Shown in pieces: positions 31,163 through 41,353 of a stretch of DNA of 64,000 nucleotides (the first letter of the stretch is position 1; every line of letters begins with the position of its first letter). Under the pieces are notes generated by a model. It saw only the letters and a program-made list of their open reading frames with translations. It was not told where the DNA came from and made no database searches. Origin of the DNA: Mayamaea pseudoterrestris (lineage: Eukaryota; Bacillariophyta; Bacillariophyceae; Sellaphorales; Sellaphoraceae); the NCBI GenBank assembly GCA_027923505.1, contig BROI01000012.1, positions 744,001 to 808,000 on the forward strand, given 5' to 3'. The position numbers were made by a program, and so were the translations under genes.

Positions 31163-33934
31163 CTACAACGCATCCAGTCTGATACCACGATTTCGTGATG
31201 ACTTCTTACTGTCATCGTCGAGATCCATTGAATTTGATCTTTGCAAGGATGCCAAAGGAGGAGGCTTCTTCTTCTTGACCTTGTCATCAACATTGCCGCT
31301 TTGACGCAATTCAATGTCCATGGACTTTGCTCGACGAACGCCACGGGTTGGTTCTCGTAGCAAAGACTCGACTTTTGCGGGTGCTGGTATTGGAGCTCTG
31401 TCGTCAACATCCATGCTTTTGGATCGGCGGACGCCGCGGGTTGGCTCGTTCGGAACAATTAGCCGTCGCATAGATGGTGGCTTTGGCAATGGTCCCCATT
31501 TCTCTTCCGGGCTGACACTTTGAGGCGCTTCAACGCCTGGACCAACTGACTGTGAACCGTTTGTTGGACTTGTTGGAGCGTCATCATTCTCATCCATGTA
31601 ATCGTCGAGCCGCAATTTCCCAGGCCGTCTTCCACATCGGCGCGGAGATTCATCATCGACGCTTCTTGCGCCATCAATTTTGTCTTGTCGTCGGGACTGC
31701 CCATCTAGGTAGCTTCCCAACGCATGTGCCGTTGCCGGAGTAGCTGGAGAGACATGGGGCGGTTGACGCTGGGCGACTGGCCGTTCCTCTACACTTCGAG
31801 CGCCGCTTCGCTTATTGAACTGTTGCTTTGGCTGTCGTTCGAGGAAGTCGCCTAACAAAGATTGTCCTGATGCCTTTTCGCTGTTCTCTCGCGTGATCCT
31901 TCTCATACGCGAATCTGGCACGGCGCCAGGGCCAACACTTCTTGCACCGCTCATGTGACGTGCATTAGGCTGTGGTTGCTTGTCCATAAAATTCGATAAG
32001 GAGTGGCCGTCCAAATTTCCGCTTTGAGATCGTTTTTGGCCGGGGCGCCGCGTATGATCGATCGCGCTCGGGGCCATTCCAGCAGCACCATTTGCGCGCT
32101 TCGAAATTGGAAGTATTTCGACACTCCTGGCACCACTCATTCGGTTGTCTAGTTGCTTCCTCTGGGCTATAAAATCATCTAAAGGCCGTGAAGATGCAGC
32201 GTCAAAAGACCTTCGCCGTTGGGGTTTCTCTTGGACAGAAAACTCTGGCTCTCTGTTCGTGTTTTTGTTGTTCTTTCCAACCGTTTCAAAAACCACTGAG
32301 TCCGAGTCATCGTCACGCATTTTTACCATTTTACGATTCATCTTTCGAAGACGAGTGAAAAGAATGCATCCAACGATGATTAATAGCGCTCCACCCCCGG
32401 CGGCAATGACTCCAATCAATGCGCCATCCATACCACCTCCAGCTCCACTTGCCCCGTTGGCGTCTACATCAGGAAACTCATCCTGAGGGACAATAGCATC
32501 CTGGAAGGTGACGGATGATCTGACCGTCGCCAATTTAGCAAAGTAAGTGTACCGGTCGTCTTGATTGATTGGACCGGGCCGTAGACCATCGTACTTTAGT
32601 TTGTCTAAATAGAGCTGGTAGTTGGAGTTCAGCTCACTTTGTATATTGCTGAGATAGTTTTCGTCCAGCAGGTAGTGATACTTTGCTCCCATAAATTGAC
32701 CAGACACGACGCTGCTACCAAGTTCAGAAGCCTGCAAGGCCCGTACACGGTTGCGCCGACTTGTCGCTTGATCATCAATAGATACATGATAGACGGGTAG
32801 AGAAGCAGCTTGTTCACCACCCGCTAAAAAGCTACTCGTCGTATCCGCAAAGTAGGCGGACTGAATATCATCCATGGTGACTCCGGCCGGCACACCTTCC
32901 AAGGTAATTTCATATTCGGCACTGATGCTTTCGAAACCTATGTAATATACATTGACAGCATTGATTCCCTTTTGCACCGCCGTTGTGACGTCTCCGGCCG
33001 TCTTGTACACTTCAAACTTGACTTCGTCGGAACTGATCTTATCAAGGTGCGAAAATAAGACACGCGATGATTGGTAGAAGGATGTACAAGATTCCCATGC
33101 CTCTGGACACCCGCCCGTGTACTCTATTGGGGTAGTGACAATGGAGGTAATCTTGAGTGCGTAGAGCGCCATAAACTGTTGCAACTGCGGCGTATTCTTC
33201 ATCAGTTGGTCCAAGGTTTTTGAAACAATCTGATTGACATTTCCAAGTGCCGTTACTTGTTTGGAAAAAAGAAAGTCAAAGTATATATCCGTAATAATTG
33301 TCGAAGTATCCGTGCAATCCGACCCATCCGCGAGTTCGTAGTGAATGATACCAGCGAATTGAGGATCCACTGTCGTGTCGTACTCGCCTGGAAAATTTGG
33401 AGCGGTAAAGCCAACCCCAACATAAGTAGTCAAATCGCTTCCTTCAAAAGCCACTTCATCCGTCTTGTCCAAAGCATAGACGGTGCTGTCGATAATCTTC
33501 TTGGTCATGGAAATGTAGAAGGAATGTCTCTCTCCAACATTGGCCGAGACGGGTGTAAACGACGCAGCCGGAATAATAACTCCATTCTTCTCTGGCGCCA
33601 TGACGGCTGTTGTATTTGAGATCAGGGTCCATAATGTCGAATCCATGTAGGAGTCTTTAATTTCTCCGAGGAGATGGTAGATCTGCACCGACAAGTCTTC
33701 AGGTGCCGTGACCATGTCGAGGCGAACGTCTACGTCGAAGCCATTAACAGTAATTGGAGTAAGTGGAGAAAGACTAAACATGACTCCGACGTAGACTGGG
33801 ACGGCAGGATCGTCATTGTATGTCGTGGCCAGTGATCTTTGGAGGGAACATGAGTCCTGCAATGACCTGGACGAAGGGGAGGTGGTTCGTGCATCCGAAC
33901 TACGCAAAGATTGACGCTTCTGGAGCCCTGGCAT
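31163..33934 (-). CDS. Single-pass surface-like protein with repetitive cytoplasmic tail
   Basis: An uninterrupted frame; ATG 33934 gives 923 codons, and the frame stays open another 105 bp upstream without ATG. The N-terminal half (to about residue 495) is ectodomain-like, beginning with GVMFSLSPLTPITVNGFDVDV, a domain type I associate with large diatom protein families, plus scattered Cys. One membrane helix lies at about 510-533 (GVIAAGGGALLIIVGCILF). The tail has five loose repeats ending in GARSV or SQSV, each preceded by an acidic or aromatic F(L/M)xxQ-like element. It then has two copies of EPTRGVRR(S/A)KSMD and one RSNSMD, all good basophilic kinase or 14-3-3 type sites. No clear signal peptide is seen at the chosen start, so a short upstream exon may be missing. 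Confidence 0.75.
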   Translation of the reverse strand: MPGLQKRQSLRSSDARTTSPSSRSLQDSCSLQRSLATTYNDDPAVPVYVGVMFSLSPLTPITVNGFDVDVRLDMVTAPEDLSVQIYHLLGEIKDSYMDSTLWTLISNTTAVMAPEKNGVIIPAASFTPVSANVGERHSFYISMTKKIIDSTVYALDKTDEVAFEGSDLTTYVGVGFTAPNFPGEYDTTVDPQFAGIIHYELADGSDCTDTSTIITDIYFDFLFSKQVTALGNVNQIVSKTLDQLMKNTPQLQQFMALYALKITSIVTTPIEYTGGCPEAWESCTSFYQSSRVLFSHLDKISSDEVKFEVYKTAGDVTTAVQKGINAVNVYYIGFESISAEYEITLEGVPAGVTMDDIQSAYFADTTSSFLAGGEQAASLPVYHVSIDDQATSRRNRVRALQASELGSSVVSGQFMGAKYHYLLDENYLSNIQSELNSNYQLYLDKLKYDGLRPGPINQDDRYTYFAKLATVRSSVTFQDAIVPQDEFPDVDANGASGAGGGMDGALIGVIAAGGGALLIIVGCILFTRLRKMNRKMVKMRDDDSDSVVFETVGKNNKNTNREPEFSVQEKPQRRRSFDAASSRPLDDFIAQRKQLDNRMSGARSVEILPISKRANGAAGMAPSAIDHTRRPGQKRSQSGNLDGHSLSNFMDKQPQPNARHMSGARSVGPGAVPDSRMRRITRENSEKASGQSLLGDFLERQPKQQFNKRSGARSVEERPVAQRQPPHVSPATPATAHALGSYLDGQSRRQDKIDGARSVDDESPRRCGRRPGKLRLDDYMDENDDAPTSPTNGSQSVGPGVEAPQSVSPEEKWGPLPKPPSMRRLIVPNEPTRGVRRSKSMDVDDRAPIPAPAKVESLLREPTRGVRRAKSMDIELRQSGNVDDKVKKKKPPPLASLQRSNSMDLDDDSKKSSRNRGIRLDAL

Positions 33935-35171
33935 GGTGTGATCTTTGGGTAATATATAGTTGATGGTTGACAAGCTGGTGAGAGAGCTCTCCCTTTTGTG
34001 TACTGTTCGTCTTGACGAAGCTGAACGCTCAATGAGCAAAATGAATGCCCATCGAAATGAGAGTCGTTCTTTCAGCGGTCATCGCGAAGGTGAAGCGGTC
34101 ATCGGGGTCGTGCTCGCGCTTCAATCTCGCACAGGAATTGTACACTACGAGGCACAGTAAATCCGATTCGTTCGGCAATCATTTACTATTGCCCAAAGTT
34201 TCTCACTGTCGGATATAGTGTACGCCAATAACTTTGAAAAAAATCAAAGTTATTGGCACTTCAAAGTAGACCGACACGTCAGCCGACAGACGAAGAAAGC
34301 GCGACCACGAGACGACGATGGCTTTAATCCTTCGCAGTTTCACTTTATCCTTTCGTCACCGCTTCTCCTTGTACTGCTCTTACAATCATAATAATGAATA
34401 AGTGCTACATTCTATTTGATGCATCTGGGTGGCCCTCATCGTCCTGTCCGAACGAAGCGTTCTTGCGTTCTTGCGTCCAGCCGGCTGTCCCGGAAATTGA
34501 CGACGGCGAGCTCAACGACGACAGTGGCGATTCATTGGAATGAGCGACAGCAATAGCCGTCTGATATTGATTCACGTGCACTGGAGAAAATGACCAACCA
34601 GAATCGAGTAGCAGTTCCCGTGCCATTGCATTAATGTACATGCAGCTCGACCGACCAGGTCGAGAGGTTTGGGGTGGCCGCCATGGCACTGTTCAGGATA
34701 TTCGACTGAGCCTTCGCACGCCAGAGGCATCGGCCTTTGTTATCAGAAATGTCCTATGATGTCCTATGAGCGTAAAGAATGCTTTTGGGAAGGCATTGAA
34801 TATTAGAGCAAGGATACGGATCACGGTGTCCGACCAAATGCAATCTTGGCGGAGTCGGATGTCGAAAATCTCAGTGTCGACTATGCAAAATCTGGATATA
34901 CAATCGAACGCACAATGGACCAACAATAAGCAACCAGTATTGCCGAAAGCATGAGACCTTCTGGAGTATAAAACGGCTGCCATTTATTCGTGCATGTATC
35001 GAGTCAACGCGGCGAAGAACATGAGTTTAAGTTTGACAGGAGACGAGATGTAAGACTGAGTTCTATGTGAGCTGTAAATTTGGCAGGAACAATGTAGCTG
35101 GTATATTCTGACTCATTTCTTTTACAGTATCAGATCGGTGGAATCAAAGAAGCGTGGTTAAACAACTGCGT
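33935..35171. other. Intergenic with a perfect hairpin
   Basis: About 1.2 kb between two same-strand genes. It contains a perfect inverted repeat at 34224-34257. A minus-strand frame near 34405-34641 has an acidic, Ser-rich texture but no support beyond that, so I do not call it a gene. Confidence 0.38.
34224..34257. repeat. Perfect 14-bp inverted repeat with A6 loop
   Basis: The left arm gccaataactttga and its exact reverse complement flank six A residues. The arm differs by one base from the core gccaaaaactttga of the roughly 50-bp tandem repeat at 52125-52370, so the two sites appear to belong to one repeat family. Confidence 0.85.
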
Positions 35172-36800
35172 TTATATAGCGTCCACGCGAGGAGTGCGCT
35201 TGTCAGTCTCTGGCTTGCCCTTGGATTTCTTCTTCTTCTCCTTTTCGGACCTCTTATTTTCATTATTCGCATCATTACGCAATTCGTACGACGCGACGAA
35301 TGCTGCCACCTCGTTTTGGGATTCGTCAATGCGCATTGTACCACGCTTGGATGCAGTTAACTTGTCCGCGTTGTCAGCAGACTTCGTATCATTAGTCGAC
35401 TGGTGTTTTGATTTCTTCTCTTTCTTTGGCTTTCTGTGGCGACGATGTTCACCTAATGAGATTGTGGCTTCAGGCTCCCCTGAAGATGGCACTCTTTGTG
35501 CACAAAATTCTGTGTCGATTGGGTTTTCCAGTTTCAGATCCTTTTCATTCTTTCGATTTGCAGTTATCACTTGTGTCTCTGTATCTTTAACAGCCAACGC
35601 TGACTGCTCCGACTCTTGCTGCTCCGGCGGGGAATACTTCTGTGTATTGGCTGCTGCCGGAGATGGGTTGACGTGATCACTTTCTCGATATAGCACACAT
35701 GGCTCATTGATTGGATTCTTCTCGCCAGCATTAAAGTCCAAATTCATTGCTTGCTTGTCGTGAGCGGTATTTGCAAGCAATTCAGACACAACGCAGTCGG
35801 ATTTTCGTCGGGTTTGCTCGGGTGGCATTTCCAGTCGTGATGGTGGTGGCATGATAAGTGATTGAGATCTTTGTTTGGGGTGTGGCTGGACAAGCCCTCG
35901 CTTTGAAGCCTCGTTTCTTCCCAGTGATTGTCTCTTGGTTGGTCGAGCACCATATATCATAGCTTTTTCCATGTACAGAACATGCAGCGCGTTGGTACCT
36001 CCCGAAGGCCGACGGGGGCATCTGACGCCTTTGAAGTAAATTAACTCATCAGTGTCGAGACCTTCGTCCACATCGTTCGGAAACTCTGCTTTCACAAAAC
36101 GTTTAGAGAAATGTAGGACGCTTCTTCGAAAGACATCTTGAGGTTCATCGACGATATTCGCACGCAGACTGTCTTGATATTCGCGTCGCCTTGGTTGATT
36201 CGTATCCTGGCTCACAACGCTTCTACTACCGACGCGACTGGCATGTGATCGACCATCTTGTAATGATTGCTGCTTGGACATGGTTTCAATTTCCAGTGAT
36301 CGCTTCCTGGAGGCTTCGCGACAGCACCAAAGCACGCATCCAACAATAATGAGCCCAACGATTGCGACGCCAAAACTCAATCCGATCCATACGGCATTTG
36401 ACACCTCGTGACTGCTGTTATGGCTGTTGGTGCTATTCCCAATATTGGAGTTTGTTGCGTAAGGATCTTGCCCGTAAGTGTTACCAAATGTGTCTGCCTG
36501 TAGGCGCCGAGGTCGGTCTTTGCTGTTGGCGCCATTAATTTGCCGTTGCATATAGCTTGGCCGTTCTATGCCCGCGATTATAGACGCTGCTTTTTGCCTG
36601 AGATAGCGTGTTTCCTCTGCAACTGCAGCTCTGCGAAAGCTTCGTCGTGTCACGTGGTCAAGCTGGAGCGAGGCATATTGCCTGGAAAGGCGCTTATCGT
36701 CTGCTCGATTTCTTTCGCCAAACATTTGCTGCGCGATAGAGTACAATCTTGTAGCTCTTGGCCCTTGGCTTTCTGATGTAGCTTTCGATGAAGTGTGCAT
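35172..36800 (-). CDS. Single-pass membrane protein with long charged tail
   Basis: A single-exon 542-codon gene starting at ATG 36800. The first 120 residues are basic and polar (RRSFRRAAVAEETRYLRQKA) with an Asn/Ser-rich stalk. One membrane helix at about 133-157 (IGLSFGVAIVGLIIVGCVLW) is followed by CCREASRKR, where the Cys pair is a likely palmitoylation site. The rest is a long tail, disordered by composition, that ends in Lys-rich blocks (KSEKEKKKKSKGKPE-like). It shares architecture with the gene just downstream on the same strand: no visible signal peptide, one helix, and a Ser/Arg-rich tail (SRVGSRSVVSQD echoes GARSV). Distant paralogy is possible but not shown. Function unknown. Confidence 0.68.
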   Translation of the reverse strand: MHTSSKATSESQGPRATRLYSIAQQMFGERNRADDKRLSRQYASLQLDHVTRRSFRRAAVAEETRYLRQKAASIIAGIERPSYMQRQINGANSKDRPRRLQADTFGNTYGQDPYATNSNIGNSTNSHNSSHEVSNAVWIGLSFGVAIVGLIIVGCVLWCCREASRKRSLEIETMSKQQSLQDGRSHASRVGSRSVVSQDTNQPRRREYQDSLRANIVDEPQDVFRRSVLHFSKRFVKAEFPNDVDEGLDTDELIYFKGVRCPRRPSGGTNALHVLYMEKAMIYGARPTKRQSLGRNEASKRGLVQPHPKQRSQSLIMPPPSRLEMPPEQTRRKSDCVVSELLANTAHDKQAMNLDFNAGEKNPINEPCVLYRESDHVNPSPAAANTQKYSPPEQQESEQSALAVKDTETQVITANRKNEKDLKLENPIDTEFCAQRVPSSGEPEATISLGEHRRHRKPKKEKKSKHQSTNDTKSADNADKLTASKRGTMRIDESQNEVAAFVASYELRNDANNENKRSEKEKKKKSKGKPETDKRTPRVDAI

Positions 36801-37681
36801 GCTAGAAACGTTTTCAAAATATATCCTTTGGTAGCAGATAGCCTTCAGCTGTCAGCAGTCAGCCCGGAGAAAGCTCAAGCTTGCGGAACAGGCCTGCACC
36901 CTGGTCCAAGTTGAGATGTGTCCGCTTTACTTGCAGGTGCTGTCGAAAGCGTTTTGTGAGGCGGATTACAAAATGCACGCACGACTCGAAATCCGTCATG
37001 GTCATCACGATAGTCACTCGATAATCTTCCAAATAAGCCTTGTTTTGACGTCATAATCGAAACCCAACGTTTCCTTGGGCCAATGAGTCATTCAACTGAC
37101 GCCGCCAGGCACACTCGTCCGCTAAATCAGCACGCGCGTCCATCATCGTTGCCGCGCGCCGCCATGAACAAAAACTAAATATCCAGCCACAGATTCTTCC
37201 GCTTACTACGCAAAGACGGCGATTGCTAAAACTTGGGTAGCTATGTGTAGCAACCCAAGCACCCCCGCTGGGCTAGCAGAGCAGGGCTAGATCCGCGCTA
37301 GAGAGCGGGATGCTTGCCAGCTGCAGTGTGCTGCTGCTGAACCCAGGGATGGGCTAGGGTGGGAACTTTAATCTATCTTACAGTCCTCGAACAAGAGCTT
37401 CGAGGCAAACAGACCAAAAGAATGACAAGCAAGCTGCAAGCTTGCTTCGCAATCCTTGGAGAGGACCCATGACCTCTGGAACCAATGCGCCAATGCCGTC
37501 ATCCGATGACGTCACCATTGGCCAATCAAATCACCGCTTTCCTCCGGCTCTCCAGAATCCCACATGGTTGGCACACAACAAGAGTCGATGAGTTACGGTG
37601 TTCGTGCATGATCCGATCGGAACGCACTCGACGACGCCCTTGGACGACTCGGGCAGTTTGTTCAGTTGTTTCCACTAAAAG
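36801..37681. other. Divergent intergenic region with GC-rich hairpin cluster
   Basis: About 880 bp between two divergent start codons. No coding frame is convincing. A GC-rich segment at 37232-37365 contains several complementary segments and repeated ggctag words, and a perfect 9-bp inverted repeat, aagcaagct / agcttgctt with a 3-base loop, lies at 37427-37447. Confidence 0.5.
37232..37315 (+). other. Candidate structured element with competing stems
   Basis: The segment cttgggt at 37232-37238 pairs with acccaag at 37253-37259. The segment 37257-37269 (aagcacccccgct) pairs with 37304-37315 (agcgggatgctt) with one mismatch or bulge. The two stems share bases 37257-37259, so they could exclude each other. 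The DNA is richer in GC than its surroundings. Strand is arbitrary; it could be a leader element, a small non-coding RNA or chance. Confidence 0.35.
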
Positions 37682-39015
37682 ATGGTTCGAATAGGGGGAC
37701 TTTCTTTAATGTGCATTGCGCCATGCTGTCTGTTTGCCTTGTACTGCTCGACAATGTTTTGGAGCAGTCAAAACGACCGACGGAACACGCAAAGCTTTGG
37801 ACTGCAGCTTCGAGGTATTTCCAGCGCTGATGACGCAAGCGATCCCTGCCAAGGCAATGAACAGATTCTACAAATCGTTGCAGACTCTGGGTTTATTCTA
37901 GACGCTACCGCGCGCGATTTGATATGCACAACCATGCCTCCGTGGAAGGAGGTGACGCGGTTATATGGCGACAAGCCTCGCATACTTGGACTGGAAACAT
38001 GTGCGGCCTATCGCGCCAAAATACAAAAGGCCAAGGCAATACCAATGCCGCGAGTGGCTGGTTTGCAAAATTGTGGAACGACGGCATTTGCCGATACACT
38101 CTTTGTCAATTTGAAACGCGACGAAACGATTCATGCGGAACACCCGAGAGCATACAATGTACCATGGCGCAAGCATACTCCATGGAGGTATCGGTACAAT
38201 ATCACGTCGGAACACTATGCATGGCAGGAAGACAAGGACTTGGTGCTTCCCATTGTTATTGTGCGCGAACCATATCGGTGGATGCAGAGTGAGTGCAGCA
38301 AGCGTTTTGTTCTTTGACTTGACCAAATAATTTCCTCGCATTTTCTCAGCTTGTCATACATTGCCTTTTCTTATTATCTTGTCCAACAGGCATGTGCAAA
38401 ATGCCGTATCGGGTAAAATGGGCAAAGTCTGAGCGTCACTGTCCAAACCTTGTCCCATACCCAGGAAGTTCTTCCGCAAATGGGCCGCCAGTAAACGTTT
38501 CGTTTGGTGAAGTTCCGCCGGGTGAAGTGGTGCGATACAAGTCCTTGGTTCACTTGTGGTCTGGTAAGAAGATTGTTCTTAGCGCATTCATTGTGCATAC
38601 TTGATCAACTCAACATGTTAACTTTCTTGCAGAATGGAATCGCGAGTACTTGGATGCGGATGTGCCCAAGCTCTTTATCCGATACGAAGACACACTTTTT
38701 CACGCCGAAGAAGTTTTTCGTACCATTGCCGAATGTGTGGGAATGGAGCAGGCTCATTCAACTTTTCAACGCACGGTTCAAAGTGCCAAGACGGAGAGGG
38801 AATTGTCCGTTGACTTGTTGACGGCCTTGCAGAAGAATGGACGAGAGAAGGATCGGTATGGAACAATGATTGCCGAAGATATTCAGTTTGCGAAGAAGCA
38901 TTTAAGTTCTGAGTTGATGGAACTGTTCCATTATAGTCATCCGAACGGCGTACCATTCGATTCGTACGCTGCCGAAGAATGGATTCAGCGACAGAGTCAA
39001 AGTCTTGGAAAATAG
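37682..39015 (+). CDS. Golgi-type sulfotransferase-like protein
   Basis: Three exons, 37682-38288, 38390-38563 and 38633-39015, join in frame to 387 codons. A short cytosolic end and one hydrophobic segment (residues 6-22, LSLMCIAPCCLFALYC) give type II Golgi topology. The catalytic fold looks like a PAPS-dependent sulfotransferase. RVAGLQNCGTTAFADTLF resembles the 5'-phosphosulfate loop, normally PKxGTT. The segment VIVREPYRWMQSMCK across the first intron resembles the 3'-phosphate-binding element, RdPxxRxxS. The segment KLFIRYEDTLFHAEEVFRTI matches the later conserved helix region. The lysine usual in the first loop is Asn here. It likely adds sulfate to a glycan or protein in the Golgi; the acceptor is unknown. 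Confidence 0.8.
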
Positions 39016-39172
39016 TTTGTGCATCTGGTTAAAGTGCAAGCATGCCTGTTACATTTGATAGACACGCTTTTTGTCTAATTTAGAGAGTTAACATTGATAA
39101 CAATAATGTTTCATATTTCATTTGAAGTTGCTTTACTATACTTAAAATTGTGCAACAAGGCAACACGAAGAA

Positions 39173-41353
39173 CTAGGATCTGGATTCTCGGCGCTGTGCT
39201 GAACTTTCGGACGACGGGGACCGCTGTCGAATCTTCTTACTTTTAGACCTTGGCGGTGAATGGCTCTGCACTGAACCTTCGGATGCCGGGGACCGCTGTC
39301 GAATCATTTTACTTCTAGACCTTGGCGGTGAACGGCTCCGCGACGAACTTGATCGACTACTGCTGCTGCTGCTGCTTCTCGACGACGAGGAAGAACTTGA
39401 CACTGACCTGCTTCGTCTAGAGCGCTTCCTTGAACGACGGCGCCGAGAATACGAGGATGCCGTGGATGAGGAGCTGCTGCTCGACGAAGACGAGGAGCTG
39501 CTGCTTGACGACGACGACGTTGACGACGAGCTACTGCTCGATGACGCCGAGGATGCGTCATCATCGTTTGCCTTCTTGGCCAATGCATTCTGCTCCGCCT
39601 GTTGCATGATGAGCTTTGGTGCATTCTTCAGATACGCGCGCAAATCCTCCGTGAGCGCTCCTAGACCTATAGACGTGAAAAAGTTGATGGCATACCGCGT
39701 GTTCCGAAGATTGTCGCGTGGGAACATGCCCTTGTACCATTCCTGCTTTTCCGCATCGGCTGTCTGAAGTCGCTCGTTCAACTTTTGCATACCCATCGCT
39801 TCAGCAATCTCCTGCATGACGATCTTGACAAAGATACGACTCGATGACGTTGTTTCATCTTCATTTAAATGAATGACGCTAAGCACGCTCCATGGGATCG
39901 AGTCGGTATGCAATAGATGCGCAAAAAGCTTAGCGACGTTGCGCAGCTTGTTTGTTTCCAGACGGTGGATTGTCTTGTATTGTCCAGCAAATGCCTCACA
40001 AAACGCATCATGCCATCGGTTCTGTAAAAGGCAAAAGCGCGAAGCAATCATACCATAATATCGTAGAAATGTCCGCTCCTGCGAACAACATTCAATTATC
40101 ATGTTGATAAGCTCTTCCTCGCGGCCTTGAGGAATCTCGATCCCCGCAAGCTTGTGCGCACATTCTTCAAACGTAGCAGAACTCATGATGGTGAGATAAA
40201 TGCTTCTTCGCAAGTGAACCAGGTCCGCCTCCGATAAGTCGCGCACAAAAACTTCTCCAGTCCCAGACGTAGGTACCATGGCAGTCTCCTGGTGGGCTAC
40301 CTCTGGTGCTTCGTCGACACTTCCGTCCTCGTCGTCCGTTTCGTCCTCACCGCTCTCATCTTCCTCATCACTTCCTGCCAGACCCAGAATTTCGGCGCGA
40401 ATCTTCTTCCACTCGTCCTCATGCTCGAGGTAGTCGGTATCTACTGCAAAACCATTCAGACGATCCTCCTTTTGTAGCCCTTCATCGTCCAGACTTATTT
40501 CAAGCGTAATTTGGTCATCCGCTTCCACCAAATCCAATTCTTCCGGAATTGGAGGCGAGTGCTCCTGAAAGCCAGTTCTACGCAGCTTCAACAGGAGTTC
40601 CATTTTGTGTTCAACGCGCTTGCTCAAGACTCCCTCATGCAGCAAGGCTCGCAGGCGCTCCAGTACAGCGCGCATGCCCGCAGGACTCGACTGAAGCAAC
40701 TGATAGCCAGTGACTTGCAGCAACTCGACTGCCACTTCCACAGAATCGTCAGTCGGGTCACCATCCAGCAAGACGGTCAGAATCTGCAGCACAACCAATT
40801 CATGCACGACAGCTTGATGAAACAAGTGTCCCAAAAAGATTGCTACGGCCAACGTGGGTTGCTTTTCGCGGCGGTGATAATGCTTGCGCCAGGCAAGAAT
40901 GGCGCGGGAAACAACCAGTTCGCCCACTTGAGGAAGCTTGGAATTAATGACAGCCACCAAAGCAGCATAGACGGAGGCGAATCGCACCGACGAGACCGCC
41001 GCCACGAGAAGTGACTTTGTAAAGACGCCGCGCATGCGCAGCAAATTCACCTTGGAAAAGAGCTCATAAATGAGCGGCTTGATTGTTTCGGCATTCAAGC
41101 GATTGATGGTTCCGTGAATGACACGAGCCTCGTTGTCCCACGTTATTCGCTGCTGCGCCGGGGATGAAACGTCAATTGTTTCTGCGGCTGCAGCTGCGGC
41201 TTCCTCCATCTGTCGACGTTTCGCTGGTGGAACGTAAACGTTATCCTTGCTGCTTCCATGATTAATTCTACTACGACGATGCTTAGATAAACCTGCAGTT
41301 TCCATTTCAGAGGCCGCGCGAGGAGAATAGTATCCGCTGTTGCTTTCAACCAT
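39173..41353 (-). CDS. CWC22: Pre-mRNA splicing factor CWC22
   Basis: A single-exon 726-codon gene. CWC22 (nucampholin) is a spliceosome protein that recruits eIF4A3 and helps load the exon-junction complex. The N-terminus has YVPPAKRR, then a MIF4G domain at about 70-260 (RVIHGTINRLNAETIKPLIYELFSKV is its opening region, read in two parts). After an acidic linker (residues 300-350) comes an MA3 domain at about 370-500 (LRRSIYLTIMSSATFEECAH in part) and a conserved block near RNTRYAINFFTSIGLGALT. The tail from about 600 is a long Ser run followed by an RS domain with two copies of SPPRSRSK(M/I)IRQRSP. The start ATG 41353 and the gene order are clear. Confidence 0.94.
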   Translation of the reverse strand: MVESNSGYYSPRAASEMETAGLSKHRRSRINHGSSKDNVYVPPAKRRQMEEAAAAAAETIDVSSPAQQRITWDNEARVIHGTINRLNAETIKPLIYELFSKVNLLRMRGVFTKSLLVAAVSSVRFASVYAALVAVINSKLPQVGELVVSRAILAWRKHYHRREKQPTLAVAIFLGHLFHQAVVHELVVLQILTVLLDGDPTDDSVEVAVELLQVTGYQLLQSSPAGMRAVLERLRALLHEGVLSKRVEHKMELLLKLRRTGFQEHSPPIPEELDLVEADDQITLEISLDDEGLQKEDRLNGFAVDTDYLEHEDEWKKIRAEILGLAGSDEEDESGEDETDDEDGSVDEAPEVAHQETAMVPTSGTGEVFVRDLSEADLVHLRRSIYLTIMSSATFEECAHKLAGIEIPQGREEELINMIIECCSQERTFLRYYGMIASRFCLLQNRWHDAFCEAFAGQYKTIHRLETNKLRNVAKLFAHLLHTDSIPWSVLSVIHLNEDETTSSSRIFVKIVMQEIAEAMGMQKLNERLQTADAEKQEWYKGMFPRDNLRNTRYAINFFTSIGLGALTEDLRAYLKNAPKLIMQQAEQNALAKKANDDDASSASSSSSSSSTSSSSSSSSSSSSSSSSSSTASSYSRRRRSRKRSRRSRSVSSSSSSSRSSSSSSSRSSSSRSRSPPRSRSKMIRQRSPASEGSVQSHSPPRSKSKKIRQRSPSSESSAQRRESRS

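Noticed and set aside
34405-34689. Minus-strand Ser-rich frame
   Set aside because: The texture is mildly protein-like, but there is no good start, no homology I can name and no splice model.
37681-37695. tggttcgaat, resembling a tRNA B box
   Set aside because: No matching A box or cloverleaf could be drawn around it, and it lies in the sulfotransferase-like start region.
39462-39767. Plus-strand acidic Leu/Asp/Glu frame opposite CWC22
   Set aside because: It is the antisense shadow of the poly-Ser region of CWC22.
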